The notes: a model not told the origin generated them from the sequence alone. A DNA stretch of 64,000 nt from Pelomonas asaccharophilus_A (GCF_031458115.1 NZ_JAVDXV010000014.1:33252-97251), one strand, 5' to 3'. Counted from the stretch's first letter, positions 25,398 to 34,626 are shown. Numbers and translations: made by a program.

Positions 25398-26231
25398 TCA
25401 CCATTTGCAGCATCTGTAGGCCAGGCCAAAACCTGCAGAGACAGAGCCTGTGTCCATCGTCAACGGGCTTTTTGCAGCATCGCCGAGCAGACGGGACGCG
25501 CCGAGATTGCCGAACAGGATCCAGCGTGGGGTCAGCGCGGTGATAAAGCCTGTGCCGACATAGGCGCCCCTCACGCCGCTTGCAGGCATGTAGGTCGGCA
25601 GGTTGGATGCCACAGCCTGAGCAGGCGTGACCCCAAAGTAAGTCTGCATGTTCTGTCGGTTGGCAACTGAGACACCCGCGCCCGCCGACCATTGAGTGGT
25701 GGGCGAGAGACGTTGGTGATAACCGATATCAAAGCTGCCCACCGCTCCGCCCTTGCGGCCTAGCAGGTCCTGCGAGACATTGGCGCTGATGTCCCAGTGA
25801 TCGTTCAGCCGGTAGCCCACGAACACTCGCCCGCGCAGCGTGCGCTCGATGTCCGGCAGGCCGTTCAAACGGGTGGAGGATCCGGAATTGCGGCCACTGT
25901 CCAGCCGAAGCGCCGCGCCGAACCGGACGCGCTTGCCGTCGATGAGCAAGGCGCTTGCCCCTGGGCCCTGGGGATCTGATGCGAAGTTCATCGCAGCGGC
26001 CGACCGAGAGGTGCTGATGCGAAATCGACCCCACTGGTACGCCCAAAGCGGTCGAAGCTTGATGATTCGACGCCCTGATCCCTCGTACTCGGGCTGGGAC
26101 AGCATCATGGCCCCGACGAGATAGTTCTGCTCGGACGTTTTTCGCTCTTCGTCGGCATGGGACACGGACGCAAACGTCAGTGCAAATGCGAATGGGGTCA
26201 GACGAGTCAAGGGACGATCAAGCGAGGTCAT
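25398..26231 (-). CDS. MipA/OmpV-family outer-membrane protein
   Basis: A 277-residue beta-barrel protein with an N-terminal signal peptide ending near VSHA-DE. Family features are YLVGAMMLSQPEYEGSGRR, the RLDSGRNSGSSTRLNGLPD region, FVGYRLNDHWDISANVSQDL, DIGYHQRLSPTTQWSAGAG and a C-terminal YRCCKW. MipA binds lytic transglycosylase MltA and penicillin-binding protein PBP1B in E. coli; OmpV-like relatives are often controlled by antibiotic- or cation-sensing two-component systems. The start codon lies 23 bases after a PmrA-type box. It heads a reverse operon with the 44-residue peptide, lipoprotein and helical protein genes. Confidence 0.82.
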   Translation of the reverse strand: MTSLDRPLTRLTPFAFALTFASVSHADEERKTSEQNYLVGAMMLSQPEYEGSGRRIIKLRPLWAYQWGRFRISTSRSAAAMNFASDPQGPGASALLIDGKRVRFGAALRLDSGRNSGSSTRLNGLPDIERTLRGRVFVGYRLNDHWDISANVSQDLLGRKGGAVGSFDIGYHQRLSPTTQWSAGAGVSVANRQNMQTYFGVTPAQAVASNLPTYMPASGVRGAYVGTGFITALTPRWILFGNLGASRLLGDAAKSPLTMDTGSVSAGFGLAYRCCKW

Positions 26232-26253
26232 GCCCGATGGTCAGAGCCGGATG

Positions 26254-26270
26254 CTTAAGCGCCGCTTAAG
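26254..26270. promoter_or_regulatory. PmrA-box-like site, copy 3 (mipA-like operon)
   Basis: CTTAAG-CGCCG-CTTAAG, 23 bases upstream of the MipA-like start codon. This is much closer to the start than copies 1 and 2, so either the transcript has a very short leader or the bound regulator acts as a repressor here. Confidence 0.7.
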
Positions 26271-26470
26271 GGATCTATCACCAGCACGAAGCGCGTCCCA
26301 GCCGATTGGTTTCGCGACATCTACCCATAGCACCTGGTCAATCGAGTTGACCGTTGGTCATCTATCCCCTTTGTGCCCGCTTCTGGGCGTTGTCCGCGCG
26401 GGCTGCCGTGCGGATGTACGGCTGATCAAGCAGCGATTGGGGAGCGCTTGTCGAGCCGTCCGATAAAATG

Positions 26471-26586
26471 TCTGTTGCTCTTGGGGAGTAGCCTGCTTCT
26501 GTCGCTCGGAAGCGCCTGCGTCAACACACTTGAACCTCGCGTTCATGGCGCCGGTAGCCAGTTCTGGTTGGCGAGACCAACGATGT
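26471..26586 (+). ncRNA. yybP-ykoY manganese riboswitch
   Basis: The aptamer hallmarks are in order: CTTGGGGAGTAGCC at about 26480, CAACACACTTGAACC at about 26522, and TGGCGAGACCA near 26568-26579, with pairing arms between them. This class senses Mn2+ and controls mntP and alx in E. coli. It lies about 75 bases upstream of the mntP start, on the same strand, which strongly supports both calls. Confidence 0.8.
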
Positions 26587-26660
26587 GCCAGCACGACTTG
26601 TATGTGGTCGGGCGGTGGTGGCACGTCGTTGTATCTCTGCCCGACCCTGGATCGACTCTC

Positions 26661-27239
26661 ATGAACGCTCTCTCTACAGCCGCACTCGCCATGGCGATGT
26701 CGACGGATGCCTTTGCTGCGGCCATCGGCAAGGGCACTGCGCTGAAACAACCTCGCTGGACCGAGGCCCTGCGTACCGGCGCCATCTTTGGCGTCATCGA
26801 GGGCATCACACCGCTTGTCGGCTGGCTACTCGGACTGACCGCGGTCAACGCCGTCAAGGAGTGGGACCACTGGATCGCGTTCGTCCTGCTCGGGACTCTT
26901 GGTCTGCACATGGTCTACAACGGGTTGAAGACGGACCAGTCCGAGGTTGATGCCGTCGAGGACAAACCGAGCCGTCACAGTTTTGCCCGTTTGGCATTGA
27001 CCGGATTCGCAACCAGCATTGATGCGATGGCGGTGGGGGTCGGTCTGGCCTTCATCGACGTCAACATTGCGTATGTGGCCGCCGCCATCGGCTTCGCAAC
27101 ATTCGTGATGGTCACCCTGGGTGTGATGTTGGGGCGTGTCATGGGAGCCGTGGTTGGCAAGCGGGCAGAGATCGTCGGAGGCATCGTCCTGGCAGCCGTC
27201 GGCGCCGCCATCCTTTTCGAGCATCTCACCGCTGCCTGA
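26661..27239 (+). CDS. mntP: Manganese efflux pump MntP
   Basis: This 192-residue inner-membrane exporter of Mn2+ has six helices made of two similar halves. The paired DAFA/DAMA motifs are visible: MAMSTDAFAAAIGKG near residue 15 and GFATSIDAMAVGVGLAF near 115; the acidic residues line the manganese path in the family. I chose the ATG at 26661 because the open frame upstream runs through the riboswitch. Regulation by Mn2+ through the upstream yybP-ykoY element is expected. Confidence 0.93.
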   Translation: MNALSTAALAMAMSTDAFAAAIGKGTALKQPRWTEALRTGAIFGVIEGITPLVGWLLGLTAVNAVKEWDHWIAFVLLGTLGLHMVYNGLKTDQSEVDAVEDKPSRHSFARLALTGFATSIDAMAVGVGLAFIDVNIAYVAAAIGFATFVMVTLGVMLGRVMGAVVGKRAEIVGGIVLAAVGAAILFEHLTAA

Positions 27240-27301
27240 GCGTGCATCCAACTTCGCATGCTCCTGGCGGCGCCAGTCGGAGGATGGGCTGAGGGCCAAC
27301 A

Positions 27302-27316
27302 TGACAGATTTGTAAT
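27302..27316. promoter_or_regulatory. CopR/CzcR-type operator candidate before the Czc module
   Basis: TGACAGATTTGTAAT fits every fixed position of the CopR box TGACANNTNTGTNAT known from Pseudomonas. It lies 105 bases upstream of the czcE-like gene. The island's CzcR-like regulator (34627) belongs to the same OmpR subfamily and is the likely ligand. Confidence 0.55.
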
Positions 27317-27420
27317 GGGTCAAGCAGGCATGCCGTCGGGGACGGATTTCTACAGTGACGACCATGGTGAACGTTGTAGGCAGCTCGATCGAGCGACCCG
27401 TCCACCACCAAGGAGTACCT

Positions 27421-27765
27421 ATGACCCGCATCTCTGCTTCCGCCTTCGTCGCCAGCCTGCTCTTCGCCGTCGGAGCAGCCCAAGCGGCGTCGATGACCAA
27501 CGACACCTTCATGAACGGCAAGTCGGTTCACGGCGAGCCTGTTGCTGCTACGCAGGACGGGCGTATCGTGAACGTGGATGCTGGCAAGTCCATCAACGTG
27601 AACTGTGGGGACGTTGTCACGTTCCAGAAGGCTGGCAAGAGCTTCACCTGGAAGTTCAGCTCGGCTGCTCATCGCCCCGTCGATCTGCGCGCCATCGCAC
27701 CTGCGGGCTTTACCGACAAGCCGCTCAAGGTCTACATCTCTCGCACCGATGCTGAGAGCAACTGA
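27421..27765 (+). CDS. CzcE-like periplasmic metal-binding protein
   Basis: A 114-residue exported protein: signal peptide ending AAQA-AS, then a small beta domain. The stretch GDVVTFQKAGKSFTWKF, followed by DLRAIAPAGFTDKPLKVYIS, matches the pattern of CzcE, the periplasmic copper-binding protein at the end of the Cupriavidus czc region. Here it leads the Czc module, 150 bases before the first czcI-like gene. It may buffer or sense metal in the periplasm; this is inferred from family and context. Confidence 0.75.
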   Translation: MTRISASAFVASLLFAVGAAQAASMTNDTFMNGKSVHGEPVAATQDGRIVNVDAGKSINVNCGDVVTFQKAGKSFTWKFSSAAHRPVDLRAIAPAGFTDKPLKVYISRTDAESN

Positions 27766-27917
27766 TGCATCGGCATCAAGATCCGCGGCCCTTGCGGCCA
27801 CGGGTCTGGTGGCGAACAGCTTCACGTAAGGCAGCGCTGCGGCCCGCTGCAAACGAATTCACTAGTTAGGCCAAGGCCAGTTCACCGCGCTCCCCATATC
27901 CAAGACACAATCGCCTC

Positions 27918-28304
27918 ATGCGTCGCTGGTTGACCATCCTGTTGCTGTTCGTCCTGCCCGTCCAGTTTGCCTGGTCGGCTGCGGCAGCCTATTGCCAGCA
28001 CGAGGAAGTGGCCGGGATAGCGCACTTCGGACACCACGCCCATGATCACGCTGCGAGTTCGCACGGTGGGGGCAAGCTGTCCGGCGCAGGCGAGAAGTCA
28101 AGCGACCAGTCTCCCGCCAAGGGCATGAAGCTGGTTGGTGACAACGACTGCAGTTTCTGCCATCTGAGCTTCGCCAAGCCGATGGTCCCGGTTGCGTTCC
28201 AGTTCGACAAGAGTTCCGTGTCCCAGCCAGACTCTGCGTCAGAACAGGCGTTCCGCTCACGCGGACCTGATCTCCTTGAACGCCCCAACTGGCGCGTCGC
28301 CTGA
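27918..28304 (+). CDS. czcI: CzcI-like small periplasmic protein (copy 1)
   Basis: A 128-residue protein with signal peptide MRRWLTILLLFVLPVQFAWS, then the CzcI pattern: AAAYCQHE, HFGHHAHDH, and DNDCSFCHLSFAKP, ending near RPNWR. His and Cys pairs are likely metal ligands. CzcI lies directly upstream of czcC in Cupriavidus and influences expression or activity of the efflux system. The same order is seen here, with czcC 103 bases on. A second copy is at 36935. Confidence 0.8.
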   Translation: MRRWLTILLLFVLPVQFAWSAAAAYCQHEEVAGIAHFGHHAHDHAASSHGGGKLSGAGEKSSDQSPAKGMKLVGDNDCSFCHLSFAKPMVPVAFQFDKSSVSQPDSASEQAFRSRGPDLLERPNWRVA

Positions 28305-28406
28305 TTCGGCGAGCGCAGATCCATCCTTACTTCTTTGATGCGGCCCTGACCGCAACACTGCTCTCGCCGAAACCCTCGCGTTGTTCCTACAACCCCGGAG
28401 TTTTCG

Positions 28407-29699
28407 ATGCGCAGAACCCTCGTGCCGCTTGCTTGTGCGGCACTCCTCTCATCCCTCGCCCAGGCTCAGACGCCCGGGACCCCCAACACTGCCTCCCCTG
28501 AAGCGCGCGTAGCCCCAGCTACTGCCACCCCGGCCGTGCAGATTGCGCCGCTGACACTGCGGGCCGCCGTGGATGCCGCGCTGGCCCAGAACCCGCAGCT
28601 TCGCGCCGCAACCGCCGAACTCGACGCCAACGACGGCACGGTTCGCCAGGCCGGTCTGATTCCGAATCCGGTGCTAGGCGTCGATCAGGAGGACGTGAAG
28701 TCCGGCACTCGTGTCACGACGATGCAGCTCAGCCAGACGCTGGAGACCGGCGGCAAGCGGGCGGCGCGAGTCGAGGTCGCGCAGCGTGGCAAGGACATCG
28801 CGGCCCTGGACCTGACTGCGCGCCGCGCCGAGGTCCGCGCCACCGCTATTCAAGCTTTCTTTGACGCGCTGACAGCCCAGGAGCGGGTCAAAGTGGTCGA
28901 GGAATCGTTGCGCATTGCGGCCAGCGGTGTAGATGCTGCAGTGCGCCGAGTAACCGCGGGCAAGGTGTCTCCGACCGAGGAGACTCGCGCGCGGGTCGCC
29001 GCTTCTACTGCACGCATCGACTTGCGCCAGGCACAGGCTGAGGCCTCGGCCGCGCTTCGTGCGCTGTCAGCAGTCATGGGAGCGCCGGAGGGCTCGATCC
29101 AGCGTCTGGACGGCAACGTCGAGGCGCTGCCGATTGCACCTTCTGCAGTAGACATCATGGCTCGTCTCCCTGATGCGCCAGCCGTACGCCGCGCTCAGCT
29201 TGAGGTGCAACGTGCAGATGCCACCTACGGTTTGGCGCGTGCCAATGGCGTGCCGGACGTGACGGTGGGTGTCGGCGCTCGTCGGGCACAGGATCTGGGC
29301 CGCACGCAAGCCGTGTTCAGCGTATCCGTGCCGCTGCCGTTCTTTGATCGCAACCAAGGTGCGCAGCTGGAAGCCCTGCGCCGCCGTGACGCTGCCCAGG
29401 CCACAGCGCAAGCCGAGGAGTTGCGGCTGCGTTCAGAAGTGCTGCAGATGGCAGACCTGTTGCAGGCCCGCAAGGACGAGGTCGAAGCGCTTCGCAAGGA
29501 GGTCCTGCCCGGCGCGCAAAGCGCGTATGAAGCCGCCAAGACGGGCTTCGAGCTCGGGAAGTTCAGCTTCCTGGACGCGCTCGATGCGCAGCGAACCTGG
29601 CTCCAGGTCCGCAGCCAGTACTTCACTGCGGTGGCCCAAGTCCATCGCACGGCCGCAGAGATTGACCGCCAGCTCGGCACCACGACTGACCGCCCCTGA
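28407..29699 (+). CDS. czcC: CzcC-type outer-membrane efflux protein
   Basis: The outer-membrane channel of the heavy-metal RND complex, TolC fold. The 430-residue protein has a signal peptide (cleavage near AQA-QT) and two OEP repeats: TLRAAVDAALAQNPQLRAA near residue 50, NPVLGVDQEDV, and the second repeat with FELGKFSFLDALDAQRTWL near residue 385. Length is normal for CzcC. It is followed 26 bases later by czcB, so czcCBA form one transcription unit. Confidence 0.92.
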   Translation: MRRTLVPLACAALLSSLAQAQTPGTPNTASPEARVAPATATPAVQIAPLTLRAAVDAALAQNPQLRAATAELDANDGTVRQAGLIPNPVLGVDQEDVKSGTRVTTMQLSQTLETGGKRAARVEVAQRGKDIAALDLTARRAEVRATAIQAFFDALTAQERVKVVEESLRIAASGVDAAVRRVTAGKVSPTEETRARVAASTARIDLRQAQAEASAALRALSAVMGAPEGSIQRLDGNVEALPIAPSAVDIMARLPDAPAVRRAQLEVQRADATYGLARANGVPDVTVGVGARRAQDLGRTQAVFSVSVPLPFFDRNQGAQLEALRRRDAAQATAQAEELRLRSEVLQMADLLQARKDEVEALRKEVLPGAQSAYEAAKTGFELGKFSFLDALDAQRTWLQVRSQYFTAVAQVHRTAAEIDRQLGTTTDRP

Positions 29700-29725
29700 C
29701 GGGCACTCCAACTTCGAGATCGACG

Positions 29726-31339
29726 ATGAAATTCAATCAAAGCACGACCGAGGGCCTGCGCGCCTCGCTGGGCAAGAAGCAGCTGATCGCCATCGCGGTG
29801 GTTCTGGCGCTGGGCGCCGTTGGCACCGTCTCCATCCTCCGCATGGGCGGCAGCGCGCCGGCGGGCGAGGAAGAGCATGGACACGGCCACGATGAGGCCA
29901 AGGGCCATGGCGACGATGAGCACCACGGCGAAGCCAAGGACGCAAAGGGCCACAAGGACGCTGATGGTCACGGGGACGGCGAGCACCATGAGGAGGCCAA
30001 GAAAGGCTCCAACGGTGGCGAGGTCCTTGGTACACAGAAGGGTCTCGCCGTCGAGATGCTGCTCGCAGAGGAAGGTGGGACTGCACGCATCAAGGTCTGG
30101 GTGACAAATGCGGGCAAGCCGGTGAGCGTGAAGGCCGAACAGGTATCCGTGCAACTGGAACGACCTGGTCAGGATCCGGAGAAGGTTTCGTTCGCCATCC
30201 AAGCCGGTGCTCTGGTAAGCGCTCAGGCCATCGAGGAGCCGCACCTGTTCAAGGGCACGGTCAACGTGCAGACAGGCGATGGTGTGCTGACCTTCCCGTT
30301 TGCCAAGGACGAGGGTGCTGTCACGATGACGGCCGACCAGATCAAGGCAGCCGGCATCTCGATCGACACTTCCGCGCCTGCCACCATTCGCACAGCGCTG
30401 AAGTTGCCTGGCGAGATTGCGTTCAATGAGGACAAGACGGCTCATGTGGTGCCGCGCGTCGGTGGCGTCGTCGAGTCAGTCGCGGTTTCCTTGGGGCAGC
30501 AGGTCACCAAGGGCCAAGTGCTGGCCGTCATCAGTAGTTCGAGCGTGTCCGACCAGCGTGCCGAGCTGCAGGCTGCACAGAAGCGCCTCCAGCTCGCCCG
30601 CACAACCTACGAGCGGGAGAAGCAGTTGTTCGAGCAACGCATTTCTCCCCAGCAGGATGTTCAACAGGCCGAGCAAGCGATGCGTGAGGCGGAGATTGCC
30701 GTTGCCAATGCCCGGCAGAAGCTCAACGCCATTGGTGCGTCGCCCGATTCCTCTGCTCTCAACCGTTTCGAGCTGCGCGCACCGTTCAACGGCGTGATCG
30801 TCGAGAAGCATATTGCCCTCGGCGAGCAGGTTCGCGAGGACGTCAACGTCTTCACCATCTCCGATCTGCGTTCGGTCTGGGCTCAGATCAATGTACCGGC
30901 CAGCAGCCTGCCGCAGGTGCGCATCGGCGAGAACGTCACCATTCGCTCGACCGCGTTCGAGCAGACGGCAGTTGGCAAGGTCGCCTATGTCGGCGCGCTG
31001 ATTGGCGAGCAAACGCGTACCGCTCAAGCGCGCGTCGTAGTCGACAACCCGAAGACCGCTTGGCGTCCGGGCCTGTTCGTGAACGTCGAGGTGTCCGCTG
31101 GCGAGTCCAGCGCCCCTGTGACCGTGACGGCGGATGCTGTCCAGACCATGGAAGGCAAGTCCGTCGTGTTCGTTCGCACCGCCAGCGGCTTCGCACCTAT
31201 CCCGGTGGAGCTGGGCCGTAGCGACGGCAAGCGGACCGAGGTCACGTCTGGCTTGAAGGCCGGTGCGCAGTACGCCACGTCTGGCGCCTTCGTCATCAAG
31301 TCCGAAGCCGGCAAGGCGTCGGCTTCGCACGCACACTGA
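29726..31339 (+). CDS. czcB: CzcB-type periplasmic adaptor (membrane fusion protein)
   Basis: The adaptor links the CzcA pump to CzcC. The 537-residue protein has an N-terminal anchor helix (about 20-38), then a His/Asp/Glu-rich stretch of about 45 residues (EEHGHGHDEAKGHGDDEHHG region) that can bind zinc, a CzcB-type N-terminal domain, the biotinyl-lipoyl-like fold (HVVPRVGGVVESVAVSLGQQ), an alpha-hairpin (about 290-330) and the beta-barrel part ending in GAFVIKSE. It ends HAH, and starts 13 bases before the czcA start. Specificity for Co/Zn/Cd is inferred from family. Confidence 0.92.
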   Translation: MKFNQSTTEGLRASLGKKQLIAIAVVLALGAVGTVSILRMGGSAPAGEEEHGHGHDEAKGHGDDEHHGEAKDAKGHKDADGHGDGEHHEEAKKGSNGGEVLGTQKGLAVEMLLAEEGGTARIKVWVTNAGKPVSVKAEQVSVQLERPGQDPEKVSFAIQAGALVSAQAIEEPHLFKGTVNVQTGDGVLTFPFAKDEGAVTMTADQIKAAGISIDTSAPATIRTALKLPGEIAFNEDKTAHVVPRVGGVVESVAVSLGQQVTKGQVLAVISSSSVSDQRAELQAAQKRLQLARTTYEREKQLFEQRISPQQDVQQAEQAMREAEIAVANARQKLNAIGASPDSSALNRFELRAPFNGVIVEKHIALGEQVREDVNVFTISDLRSVWAQINVPASSLPQVRIGENVTIRSTAFEQTAVGKVAYVGALIGEQTRTAQARVVVDNPKTAWRPGLFVNVEVSAGESSAPVTVTADAVQTMEGKSVVFVRTASGFAPIPVELGRSDGKRTEVTSGLKAGAQYATSGAFVIKSEAGKASASHAH

Positions 31340-31352
31340 GAGAGGCGTCCAC

Positions 31353-34300
31353 ATGTTTGAACGCATCATCCGATTCGCCATCGAGCATCGATGGCTTGTG
31401 ATGCTGGCCGTGTTTGGCATGGCGGCGCTGGGCGTATTCAGCTATCAGAAGCTGCCCATCGACGCGGTGCCGGACATCACCAACGTCCAGGTCCAGATCA
31501 ACACCAAGGCGCCGGGCTACTCGCCGCTCGAGACAGAGCAGCGCGTGACCTACCCGATCGAGACAGTCATGGCCGGTCTTCCCGGTCTTGAGCAAACCCG
31601 CTCGCTGTCGCGCTATGGCCTCTCCCAGGTCACCGTCATCTTCAAGGACGGTACCGACATCTACTTCGCCCGCCAGCTCGTGAACGAGCGCATCCAGAGC
31701 GCGCGGGGTCAGATGCCGCCTGGCGTCGATCCGGACATCGGTCCGATCTCTACGGGTCTCGGGGAAATCTACCTTTGGACGGTGGAAACGAAGCCTGGCG
31801 CGAAGAAGCCTAACGGCGAACCCTACACGCCGACAGATTTGCGTGAGATCCAGGATTGGGTCATCAAGCCACAGTTGCGCAACGTGAAGGGCGTCACCGA
31901 GATCAACACCATCGGCGGCTTTGCCAAGGAGTACCACGTCGCGCCGGATCCAAGTCGTTTGGCGTCCTACGGCATCACGCTGGCGGATATCGTCAACGCG
32001 CTGGAGCGCAACAACGCCAACGTCGGTGCGGGCTACATCGAACGACGTGGCGAGCAGTACCTGATTCGCGCACCGGGCCAGGTCCGCTCCATCGACGACA
32101 TCGGCAATGTCGTGCTGCGCAACGAGGGCAGCGTGCCTGTTCGCATCAAGGACGTGGCCACGGTCGAGCTTGGCCGTGAGTTGCGCTCGGGTGCTGCGAC
32201 CGACAACGGCAAGGAGGTGGTGCTTGGGACCGTCTTCATGCTGATCGGCGAGAACAGCCGCACCGTGTCGCAGGCCGTCGACAAGAAGATGGCGGAGATC
32301 AACAAGAATCTGCCCGCCGGCGTCCACGCTGTGACCGTCTACGACCGTACGACGCTGGTCGACAAGGCGATCAGTACTGTCAAGAAGAACCTACTGGAAG
32401 GCGCGATCCTCGTGATCGTCATCCTCTTCCTGTTCCTGGGAAATATCCGCGCGGCCATCCTCACGGCCATGGTGATCCCGCTGTCCATGCTTTTCACGTT
32501 CACCGGCATGGTGCAGCAGAAGGTCAGCGCGAATCTGATGAGCCTTGGAGCGTTGGACTTCGGGATCATCATCGACGGTGCCGTCGTGATCGTCGAGAAC
32601 TGCGTGAGGCGCCTGGCGCATGCGCAGGAGCACAAGGGTAGGCCGTTGACGCAGTCCGAGCGCTTTCACGAGGTGTTCGCGGCATCGCAGGAGGCGCGTC
32701 GTCCGCTGCTGTTCGGTCAGCTGATCATCATGATCGTCTACCTGCCGATCTTTGCGCTGGCTGGTGTCGAGGGCAAGATGTTCCATCCGATGGCGTTCAC
32801 GGTCGTGATCGCGCTGGTGGGCGCCATGATCCTTTCGATGACGTTCGTGCCGGCAGCGGTCGCGCTGTTCATCGGTGAGAAGGTGTCGGAGAAGGAGAAC
32901 TTCCTGATGGGCTGGGCCCGTCGGGCTTATGAGCCGGCGCTGCAGCGCGTGATGAACGCCAAGCCGCTGGTCATCACGGTTGCCGTTGTGACCGTGTTCC
33001 TGTCCGGCTTGCTCGCGACCCGCATGGGCAGTGAGTTCGTGCCCAGCCTGAACGAAGGTGACTTCGCCGTGCAGGCGCTGCGAATCCCCGGCACCAGCCT
33101 GTCGCAGTCGGTAGCCATGCAGCAGCAGTTGGAGGCCACGCTGAAGGCCAAGTTCCCTGAGATCGAGCGGGTCTTTTCCCGCACCGGCACAGCGGAGATC
33201 GCAGCAGACCCGATGCCGCCCAACATCTCGGATGCCTACGTGATGCTCAAGCCCGCATCTGAGTGGCCCGAACCCCGCCGGACGCGCGATGAGGTGCTCG
33301 CTGCGGTGAAGGCCGAAGTCGGGAAGCTGCCCGGTCAGAACTACGAGTTCTCACAGCCTATCCAGTTGCGCTTCAACGAGTTGATCTCGGGTGTGCGATC
33401 GGACGTGGCCGTCAAGGTGTTCGGCGACGACATGGACGTCATGAACGAGGCGGCCGGCAAGATCGCTGGCGTGCTCCAGGGCATCTCGGGATCCGCAGAG
33501 GTCAACATCGAACAGACCACCGGTCTACCGATGCTGAGCGTGCAGATCGATCGTGAGAAGACGGCTCGCTATGGCCTCAACGTCCAGGACGTGCAGGACA
33601 CGCTGGCGACGGCGGTGGGTGGCAAGGAAGGAGGAACGATGTTCGAAGGCGACCGTCGCTTCGACATCATCGTCCGGGTGCCCGAGAACGTTCGCTCCGA
33701 TCTTGAGGCCATCAAGCGTCTTCCGGTCCCGCTGCCGGCCGGCAGCAGCACGTCCTCGCGCAAATTCATCCCGCTGAGCGAGGTTGCCGAGCTGTCGCTG
33801 TCGCCCGGCCCCAACCAGGTCAGTCGTGAGAACGGCAAGCGTCGTGTGGTGGTCAGTGCCAACGTCCGCGGTCGTGACATCGGCTCGTTCGTGGCCGAGG
33901 CTGAGCAGGCGATCCAGCAACAGGTCAAGCTACCCACCGGGTACTGGATGGTGTGGGGCGGCCAGTTCGAGAACCTGCAGTCTGCAACGAACCGCCTGAA
34001 GATCGTGGTGCCGGTGTCCCTGGCGCTGGTCTTCACGTTGCTGTTCGTGATGTTTGGCAACGCGAAGGACGGTCTGCTGGTCTTCACGGGCATTCCGTTC
34101 GCGCTGACCGGCGGCATCGTGGCGCTTTGGCTGCGAGACATCCCGATGTCCATCTCGGCGGCTGTCGGCTTCATCGCGCTGTCTGGGGTGGCGGTGCTCA
34201 ACGGTCTCGTCATGATCTCGTTCATCCGAAACCTGCGGGAATCGGGCAAACGGCTCGACGAAGCGATCTTTGAAGGAGCCGTTACCCGCCTGCGGCCTGT

Positions 34301-34529
34301 GCTGATGACCGCGCTGGTGGCGTCGCTGGGTTTCGTACCCATGGCGATCGCCACAGGAACGGGTGCAGAAGTTCAACGTCCGCTGGCCACTGTCGTTATC
34401 GGAGGCATCCTGTCGTCGACGGCGCTGACTCTGCTTGTTCTGCCGGTGCTGTATCGCATCGCTCACCGAAAGGATGAGGATGAGGCCGCGACACCGCGTC
34501 CGACGCCTGATCAGGAGGTTCACGCATGA
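31353..34529 (+). CDS. czcA: CzcA-type heavy-metal RND efflux pump
   Basis: A 1058-residue proton-driven inner-membrane transporter that exports divalent cations through the CzcB-CzcC duct. It starts MFERIIRFAIEHRWLVML. The transmembrane helix 4 signature GALDFGIIIDGAVVIVEN (about residue 400) has the D-x(5)-D-x(6)-E charges typical for the HME1 group that moves Co, Zn and Cd. Other marks are PIDAVPDITNVQVQ, SRYGLSQVTV and FVPSLNEGDF. The ATG at 31353 is 14 bases past czcB; an upstream in-frame start is within czcB. Length and motifs are complete. Confidence 0.94.
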   Translation: MFERIIRFAIEHRWLVMLAVFGMAALGVFSYQKLPIDAVPDITNVQVQINTKAPGYSPLETEQRVTYPIETVMAGLPGLEQTRSLSRYGLSQVTVIFKDGTDIYFARQLVNERIQSARGQMPPGVDPDIGPISTGLGEIYLWTVETKPGAKKPNGEPYTPTDLREIQDWVIKPQLRNVKGVTEINTIGGFAKEYHVAPDPSRLASYGITLADIVNALERNNANVGAGYIERRGEQYLIRAPGQVRSIDDIGNVVLRNEGSVPVRIKDVATVELGRELRSGAATDNGKEVVLGTVFMLIGENSRTVSQAVDKKMAEINKNLPAGVHAVTVYDRTTLVDKAISTVKKNLLEGAILVIVILFLFLGNIRAAILTAMVIPLSMLFTFTGMVQQKVSANLMSLGALDFGIIIDGAVVIVENCVRRLAHAQEHKGRPLTQSERFHEVFAASQEARRPLLFGQLIIMIVYLPIFALAGVEGKMFHPMAFTVVIALVGAMILSMTFVPAAVALFIGEKVSEKENFLMGWARRAYEPALQRVMNAKPLVITVAVVTVFLSGLLATRMGSEFVPSLNEGDFAVQALRIPGTSLSQSVAMQQQLEATLKAKFPEIERVFSRTGTAEIAADPMPPNISDAYVMLKPASEWPEPRRTRDEVLAAVKAEVGKLPGQNYEFSQPIQLRFNELISGVRSDVAVKVFGDDMDVMNEAAGKIAGVLQGISGSAEVNIEQTTGLPMLSVQIDREKTARYGLNVQDVQDTLATAVGGKEGGTMFEGDRRFDIIVRVPENVRSDLEAIKRLPVPLPAGSSTSSRKFIPLSEVAELSLSPGPNQVSRENGKRRVVVSANVRGRDIGSFVAEAEQAIQQQVKLPTGYWMVWGGQFENLQSATNRLKIVVPVSLALVFTLLFVMFGNAKDGLLVFTGIPFALTGGIVALWLRDIPMSISAAVGFIALSGVAVLNGLVMISFIRNLRESGKRLDEAIFEGAVTRLRPVLMTALVASLGFVPMAIATGTGAEVQRPLATVVIGGILSSTALTLLVLPVLYRIAHRKDEDEAATPRPTPDQEVHA

Positions 34530-34626
34530 ACGCAGGTACGCATCAAGGGACGTCCCGGCCTGAAGGCGGGAGCCTGGTGGGCTTGATCCTCTCGCATGGA
34601 GGGTGGCCGCAGGGCCGCGGGGCCTC

